A DNA stretch of 27,063 bases from an uncultured Bacilli bacterium (lineage in GTDB: Bacteria > Bacillota_I > Bacilli_A > RF39 > UBA660): NCBI GenBank assembly GCA_944372725.1, contig CALWAA010000137.1:1-27063 (forward strand). The letters are read 5' to 3'. Of the stretch, positions 22,897 through 27,063 are shown piece by piece (within the stretch, counting starts at the first letter, position 1; the number at the start of each line of letters is the position of its first letter). A program made the position numbers and the translations under genes. Below the pieces are notes generated by a model, which worked only from the letters and a program-made list of their open reading frames with translations, was not told where the DNA came from and did not search any database.

Positions 22897-23545
22897 CTAA
22901 ACTTCATTTAAATCTTTAATTAATTGTATTTCAAATTCATTTAATTTATTATTTTCCATATCTGATTGTAATTTTTCTGAATCTCTATATTGCCATCTAA
23001 TTAATTCATAAGGACTAAAGTAATTATAAATATCAGCTTTATCTTTTCCTTCTTTGCAATTTCTTAAAAATAAAGCTAATTGTGTTGCAAGTCTACTTTC
23101 AGGTACATTATATCTTTCGCATAATTTATTTAAATAATCTTCGTATTCCTTATTTCTAGTTGGAAAATGTATTGTACGTACAGGACATTCAGAACTAGAA
23201 TGTGGAGAATATGTAGAATTTGTATCATAAAATATTTCAGCTTTTAAATACATTAAAACTTCTGTAATAAATCCTATAATTACTTTAGGTTGCCATTTAT
23301 TATCTTGTCTATGATAATCTGTTTCAATTAGAGTTGCAACAATTTGTTCTCTGTAATTTTTCTTTAACCTTAAATTAGATGTTACATAGAAATAAGATCC
23401 AATAGCTGTATGTTTTAAAGGAATTCTTAATTCATTTGCTCCATATAAAGATCCGATATAAATCTATGTCAGACAATTTAAGTTTATAAAATAGTTTTCT
23501 TAAAGTTTTTTGTTGTTTAATATACTTATTATGATTCCATTTCAT
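22897..23545 (-). CDS. Unknown protein read through a CGG +1 shift (215 aa)
   Basis: The ATG at 23543-23545 has AGAAGGTGATATTT. The first frame (MKWNHNKYIKQQ...LSDIDLY) breaks at CGG 23453-23455 and would stop at TGA seven codons later. Skipping the C gives DLYGSLYGANELRIPLKH and continues to TAA at 22897 without a further break. The joined frame is uniform in composition and explains 290 bp that would otherwise be an odd gap. A helical N-terminus is followed by an alpha/beta part with YFYVTSNLRLKKNYREQIVATLI; the rest is helical and charged. No family recognised. Confidence 0.7.
23453..23455 (-). other. CGG +1 recoding site 5 (215-aa gene)
   Basis: Context TTA TAT CGG ATC TTT ATA. Skipping C gives TAT GGA TCT TTA TAT GGA GCA, joining two open frames of 30 and 184 codons. 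Same rule as the other sites. Confidence 0.82.
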
Positions 23546-23558
23546 AAATATCACCTTC

Positions 23559-23828
23559 TTATTTATTTATCTTTATGTATTTATATTTTTCTTTTTGTCT
23601 TACAACACTTTCATTTAATGTTTTTCCTTTACTATCTGAAGATTTAATATTTTCAAATACTTCAGAAGGGACACCAAAATACATATAATTTCCACCTGTT
23701 TTAAATAATACTCTTAAAACTTGTTCTTGTTCGTTATAACCTATAGCTTGTATATTTGAAGAAAATACAGGTAGTAATGGTGTATTTTTTACAATAGAAT
23801 CAATTTGTTCTTGTGTTATATTTTCCAT
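23559..23828 (-). CDS. KTSC-domain protein (89 aa)
   Basis: Residues 20-80 follow the KTSC pattern: VFSSNIQAIGYNEQEQVLRV LFKTGGNYMYFGVPSEVF then SSDSKGKTLNESV and a final KYKYIKI. KTSC is named for a motif of the C-terminal end of lysyl-tRNA synthetase and is found alone in many phage proteins of unknown function, probably nucleic-acid related. ATG at 23828 with GAGAGGAG. A promoter motif stands upstream. Confidence 0.8.
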   Translation of the reverse strand: MENITQEQIDSIVKNTPLLPVFSSNIQAIGYNEQEQVLRVLFKTGGNYMYFGVPSEVFENIKSSDSKGKTLNESVVRQKEKYKYIKINK

Positions 23829-23860
23829 AATAAACTACTCCTCTCTTGTATTATTACTAA

Positions 23861-23873
23861 ATATAACACCTTA
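23861..23873 (-). promoter_or_regulatory. AGGTGTTATAT promoter before the KTSC gene
   Basis: Minus-strand TAAGGTGTTATAT, about 33 bp upstream of the ATG, another copy of the recurring motif. Drives the KTSC and 215-aa genes. Confidence 0.6.
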
Positions 23874-23884
23874 AAGTATAAACT

Positions 23885-24025
23885 TTACATATTTTTAAAT
23901 TTATATTCTGGACAATAAATAGTAGTTTTTTCAAGCATAGTTTTCTTTTTATATTTATCTTTATTACAATTATCTTTATTTTCACAGTTTTTACATATAT
24001 ACTTTTCATAACCTTCATCCTTCAT
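23885..24025 (-). CDS. Small Cys-rich putative zinc-binding protein (46 aa)
   Basis: ATG 24023-24025 with AAGGAGGACAACAAAG; TAA at 23885. Cysteines C11, C14, C20 and C38 (ICKNCENKDNC...YCPEY) form a probable zinc site. The start overlaps the upstream TGA stop by 11 bp. Family name unknown to me. Confidence 0.7.
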   Translation of the reverse strand: MKDEGYEKYICKNCENKDNCNKDKYKKKTMLEKTTIYCPEYKFKNM

Positions 24026-24248
24026 CTTTGTTGTCCTCCTTATTAAAAGTATAAAGTGTATCTATATAATTTTGTAAATTAAGTTTTAATTCTTCGTAAG
24101 TTTTACTTTTTTGTATAATATCTTTTAAGGTTGTAGCAACTACATCTTTTCTTACTGACACTAGTAATTCATTATTGTTTTGTATAAATTTATTTCTTAC
24201 TGTAACTAATTGTTCCACAATTTTATCTACCATTTCTTTATTTTCCAT
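24015..24248 (-). CDS. Hypothetical helical protein (77 aa)
   Basis: Fully helical, charged, no motif. ATG at 24248 overlaps the upstream gene's end by 11 bp with AAGGAG. It ends with TGA at 24015-24017, direct evidence that TGA is a stop in this phage. Confidence 0.65.
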   Translation of the reverse strand: MENKEMVDKIVEQLVTVRNKFIQNNNELLVSVRKDVVATTLKDIIQKSKTYEELKLNLQNYIDTLYTFNKEDNKDEG

Positions 24249-24402
24249 TTTTATAATAACTCCTTCCTGTATGTAATAATCTATAATTCTTTTTATTAGT
24301 TTTAATTGTTTCTAGTTGTTTCTTATATTTCAAATAACTTTCACAAGTTGAATGACAACCTAAATATCTTTTTTCACAATGTAAACAGTTATTACTTATC
24401 AT
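24238..24402 (-). CDS. Small Cys-rich phage protein (54 aa)
   Basis: ATG at 24400-24402 is preferred over an upstream in-frame GTG (24438) because GGAGGTG lies nine bases before it and because the region beyond contains the terminator tail. The N-terminus NCLHCEKRYLGCHSTCESYLKYKK has the CxxC...GCHxxC pattern of a small zinc-binding protein often seen near structural genes of Firmicutes phages. Confidence 0.75.
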   Translation of the reverse strand: MISNNCLHCEKRYLGCHSTCESYLKYKKQLETIKTNKKNYRLLHTGRSYYKNGK

Positions 24403-24431
24403 AAGTATAAACACCTCCATATAAGAAAAAA

Positions 24432-24453
24432 TAGACACTTTAAAAAGTGTCTA
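24432..24453 (-). terminator. Intrinsic terminator after the portal gene
   Basis: Near-perfect stem TAGACACTTT/AAAGTGTCTA with a tiny loop (probably opening to 4-6 nt), followed on the minus strand by TTTTTTCTTAT. It lies 6 bp after the portal stop. The stem repeats the sequence of the terminator at 21453-21489. Confidence 0.85.
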
Positions 24454-24458
24454 CCTCT

Positions 24459-26355
24459 TTATAATAAATCTTGTCCTTCAATATCTGCTAAATTTTCTTG
24501 GTCAGAAAGAGTTGGTATTGGTTCTTCTTGTGTTGTAGTCTCTTCTACATCTGTATCCATATCTGCACCTTCGTCTGTATCAAAGTCTGTATCTAGATCT
24601 ACATCACTAAAACTATTACTTCCTCCAGAGAAATTACCTATATCACTATCTCCATCTATTTGGTTTTCGTGTTCTTCACGATTCTTCTCTGTTTCTTCTT
24701 TCTCTAATTGTTTAATATGTTTGTTTAGTATTTCTACTATATCTTGTTGGTTTAAGTATTTACTTAACCAAGAAATTAGCATATCTAGTTTTGTGTCTTC
24801 ATCAATACTTTCTATATTACTAACTAATTGTGTCATATCATTAACATTTCTAATTTTATTTTGTAATAATTCATCACGTCTATTATCTTCAACTGTAATA
24901 ATTGGTGTAAGCCTAACTTTAAATTTTCCAACGTGTCTTTGTAGTCCTTCAGATATTGCAAAGATATTTAATAGTGTTTCTAAACCTGTTTGTAAAGCAA
25001 TTTGTATACGTTTAATACGTCTTGCATAAGTAGTATTCATTTCTGTTAAAGATCCACCATTACTAAGTCCACTACCTTCCATATCAGCTCCAAGCAATCC
25101 TTTTGGTATAAGTAATGAACCGTATACTTTATTTTCACTATCTGTAACATCATCCATATTTCCAATATCTACATCTCCGACCTACATTAACAGTTGAAAT
25201 AGCTCCTTTACCGTCTTTAGTAGATGTATATATAATATTCTCAATTGGTTGTGCTCCAGCTCTACTTTGTACTGTACCTAATTGTTTATTTAATTCTAAT
25301 TGTTGTTCAATTTGGTCTTTAATTAACTGTAATTTTTTTCTTTTTTGAGATTCAGGCATATCTCCAAGTTCTACTTGTATAATACGAGTAATTGAAGATT
25401 TAGTTATTCTTTCAAGTAGAACACTTTCTTCTTTTAATTTAAGTGTTTGATAAGCTCCGTATACATTTTCTAAAATAGATTGCCCTGTTTTAACTGTAAA
25501 AGTTAAAGAACTATTTCCACCCTCTAAATCACTTCCATCTATTGTTCCATCTTTTAATTCTTTTTCTTTTTCTGTTTTTTGTATTAAAGTAAACTTTTCC
25601 GGAAATCTATTAATATTTGGAGATAAACAAATATGTACAAATTTAGTTGGACTTAATATATCTAAATCTGTAGAAGCTGCTGTATATGTATATACGTTAT
25701 TATCTAAACTATTTTTAAAATCATTTTCACTTTCACTTCTAACAAATCCAGCTGTTTTTCCCTTAAATTGTAAATCATATACATCTGCTGGATTAGGCAC
25801 TTTTTCTATGTATCTAACAAGTTTAGCACCTTTAATTTCCTTCTGTGTTCTAATATTTTGATTTTGTTTTAAAGGTTCTAATAATAGAGTAGGTTTAGTT
25901 CCGCTATTAGAAGTATTCATAAATGTTTCAAGATAAATATCTCCATATAAACATAAACAGTAAGCGTAAGACCAAATATTATCTGCTATATTTAAATCTT
26001 CAAGTAATTTATTACCATAAGTTGCAGCATCTGTACTATCGGATTCTACCCATACAATTTTTCCTTCTGAATTGTATTGTACTGAATCATTAGCATACAT
26101 TTCAACGGCAGCTCCAATACGTCCATCACTAACCATTTCTTCAAAAGCCGCATATTTAGTATTACGATCCCCTTTTAATGTTGTTATATCTAATAGTTGA
26201 GATAAATCAATTCTTTTACCTAAATTGATAGCTTCATTTATTTGATTAGAAACAGAATTTTTTTCATTAGTAAATCCTGTTTTATCCTCTGGATCAGGTC
26301 TAGGTACAACTCTTACTCTAAACAATCCTTCCCTTAATTTATCAAATATACTCAT
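24459..26355 (-). CDS. Portal protein (T4 gp20-like), read through a CGG +1 shift (631 aa)
   Basis: Forms the dodecameric ring at the capsid vertex through which DNA is packaged and which joins the tail. The N-terminal region with RNTKYAAFEEMVSDGRIGAAVEMYANDSVQ matches the gp20-type opening (Y..FE.M..D..I..A.E.YA); the middle has beta-rich wing segments. The raw frame ends after VNVGRRCRYW; skipping C of CGG at 25177-25179 gives TVNVGGDVDIGNMDDV, matching the family's PGG(D/E)NLGEI-DDV segment before the long helices (ARRIKRIQIALQTGLE). The C-terminus is an acidic tail. ATG at 26355, with AAGGAGAG upstream. Both halves are needed for a working portal, so the shift must be frequent. Confidence 0.87.
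25177..25179 (-). other. CGG +1 recoding site 6 (portal)
   Basis: Context GTA GGT CGG AGA TGT. Skipping C gives GGT GGA GAT GTA, restoring the conserved GGD. Unshifted translation stops at TGA after ten codons. Confidence 0.9.
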
Positions 26356-26372
26356 ATTTTTCTATACTCTCC

Positions 26373-26516
26373 TTATTCAGTTAATTTCTTTTTATTTTGT
26401 TTACGTTCTTTAAGTATTTCTTTTAAGTCAAAAAAGAAATTAAATATGTTAATTAGATGACTTAATACACCCACTATAAGATATATTAATACTAAAATAA
26501 AAATTAAAGAAAACAT
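26373..26516 (-). CDS. Small membrane protein, one TM helix (47 aa)
   Basis: ATG at 26514-26516 with AGAGGAGGAATTTTAA. Residues 2-27 (FSLIFILVLIYLIVGVL...) are hydrophobic, then a Lys-rich tail, likely inserted with the tail inside. It is too short to identify. It lies 17 bp before the portal start, in the same unit. Confidence 0.65.
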   Translation of the reverse strand: MFSLIFILVLIYLIVGVLSHLINIFNFFFDLKEILKERKQNKKKLTE

Positions 26517-26530
26517 TTAAAATTCCTCCT

Positions 26531-26989
26531 CTAAGAATATAGTATATCAAGTAAATCACTAACTTGTGAAGCACACTCTATAATACCATTTGTTTTACCT
26601 TGTAAACAATATTCTGTTATAGCTTTATTTAAACCTTCTACATCCATTGCAGTACAAAAGATTTGTTTATCTTTTTCGTTTTCAATTTTACTGCAGGAAA
26701 TTAGTATTTTAGTTACTAAGGAACTTAAAGCTATAACCTTTTCTTTAATACACAAATTTCTATTTTTTAAATTTCTATATAATGGATTTTTATTTTTTGA
26801 CATATATATTGTATTATATGTATCATAAATTTGTAAAAATTCCTTGTCATACTTGTTAATAAGTTTAATAATATCCATTGGGATAATTTGGCTTCTTACA
26901 ACCCTTTGTACTTCACTACCTAATTTCAAATTTTCATTTTCTTCAATATCATATAATTTTTGTATGATTTCTTTTTTAGTTATTTGCAT
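26531..26989 (-). CDS. Hypothetical protein (152 aa), upstream of portal
   Basis: Helical, Lys/Ile-rich with four Cys residues but no motif. ATG at 26989 has AAAGGAGTG. It precedes the portal unit, where T4-like phages often have small head or packaging proteins, but no match is evident. Confidence 0.6.
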   Translation of the reverse strand: MQITKKEIIQKLYDIEENENLKLGSEVQRVVRSQIIPMDIIKLINKYDKEFLQIYDTYNTIYMSKNKNPLYRNLKNRNLCIKEKVIALSSLVTKILISCSKIENEKDKQIFCTAMDVEGLNKAITEYCLQGKTNGIIECASQVSDLLDILYS

Positions 26990-27042
26990 TGTGATATCTT
27001 CACTCCTTTCTACCTCTACATTAATATTTTACAAATAAAAAT

Positions 27043-27063
27043 AAGAAGTATTTAATACTTCTT
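27043..27063 (-). terminator. Intrinsic terminator at the right edge
   Basis: Stem AAGAAGTATT/AATACTTCTT with a minimal loop, followed on the minus strand by ATTTTTATTTG. It ends the gene upstream (outside the window), about 50 bp before the 152-aa gene start. The stem may continue past the window edge. Confidence 0.7.

Noticed and set aside
24015..24017. TGA reassigned to Trp, given the low GC
   Set aside because: TGA ends the 77-aa gene at the expected overlap, and Trp positions in conserved proteins use TGG.
2416..25179. Simple reassignment of CGG to another amino acid (as known for Gln or Trp in some bacteria)
   Set aside because: A reassigned triplet would keep the frame; here the frame changes at every CGG.

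Overview
The window is a compact, very AT-rich stretch of a large, T4-like (myovirus-type) bacteriophage genome, most likely infecting a low-GC Bacillota or similar host. Evidence is the gp20-type portal, the gp46/gp47-type SbcC/SbcD recombination nuclease, the 5'-3' exonuclease, dUTPase, ThyX, thymidine kinase, a GroES/GroEL pair and a SpoVG protein. Every gene I can support lies on the minus strand, so transcription runs from high to low coordinates. Shine-Dalgarno sites (AAGGAGG-like) are strong, TTG and GTG starts are common, and TGA is used as a stop (24015-24017), which points to a standard bacterial code apart from the anomaly below.

Layout from the right edge: virion genes (152-aa protein, 47-aa membrane protein, portal) ending at a terminator near 24432-24453; small Cys-rich and KTSC-domain proteins and an unknown 215-aa protein (22897-24402); a 5'-3' exonuclease (21727-22800); a 300-bp gap that folds into nested stems and may be a small RNA (about 21453-21720); a 503-aa putative replication/DNA-binding protein; a roughly 1-kb non-coding region full of hairpins and repeats (18840-19871, candidate origin); a UvrD-like helicase interrupted by a 150-aa mini-intein; SbcD, a DUF1599/MazG-like protein and SbcC; small membrane proteins, dUTPase, ThyX and thymidine kinase; a run of hypothetical genes; the groES-spoVG-groEL operon; further small genes including a RuvC-like protein; an HD-domain hydrolase; and tRNA-Thr(TGT) with its own terminator at the left edge.

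The main result is a recoding pattern. Five genes (portal, ThyX, thymidine kinase, the 215-aa gene and a 227-aa zinc-ribbon gene) are broken in the raw reading frame, at six places in total. All six breaks lie exactly at an in-frame CGG codon, and each is repaired by not reading the C, so that CGGN is read as GGN (Gly). By eye, every other CGG on the coding strand inside genes (about forty) is out of frame, so none is used as an ordinary Arg codon. CGG therefore appears to act as an obligatory +1 frameshift signal in this phage. Because TK contains two such sites and the portal is a structural protein, frameshifting would have to be efficient. I treat these genes as intact.

A recurring motif, AGGTGTTATA (an extended -10-like element), precedes the chaperonin, helicase, sbcD, 503-aa and KTSC transcription units and the putative small RNA. 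It is probably this phage's own promoter class. Several intrinsic terminators lie at the matching unit ends.
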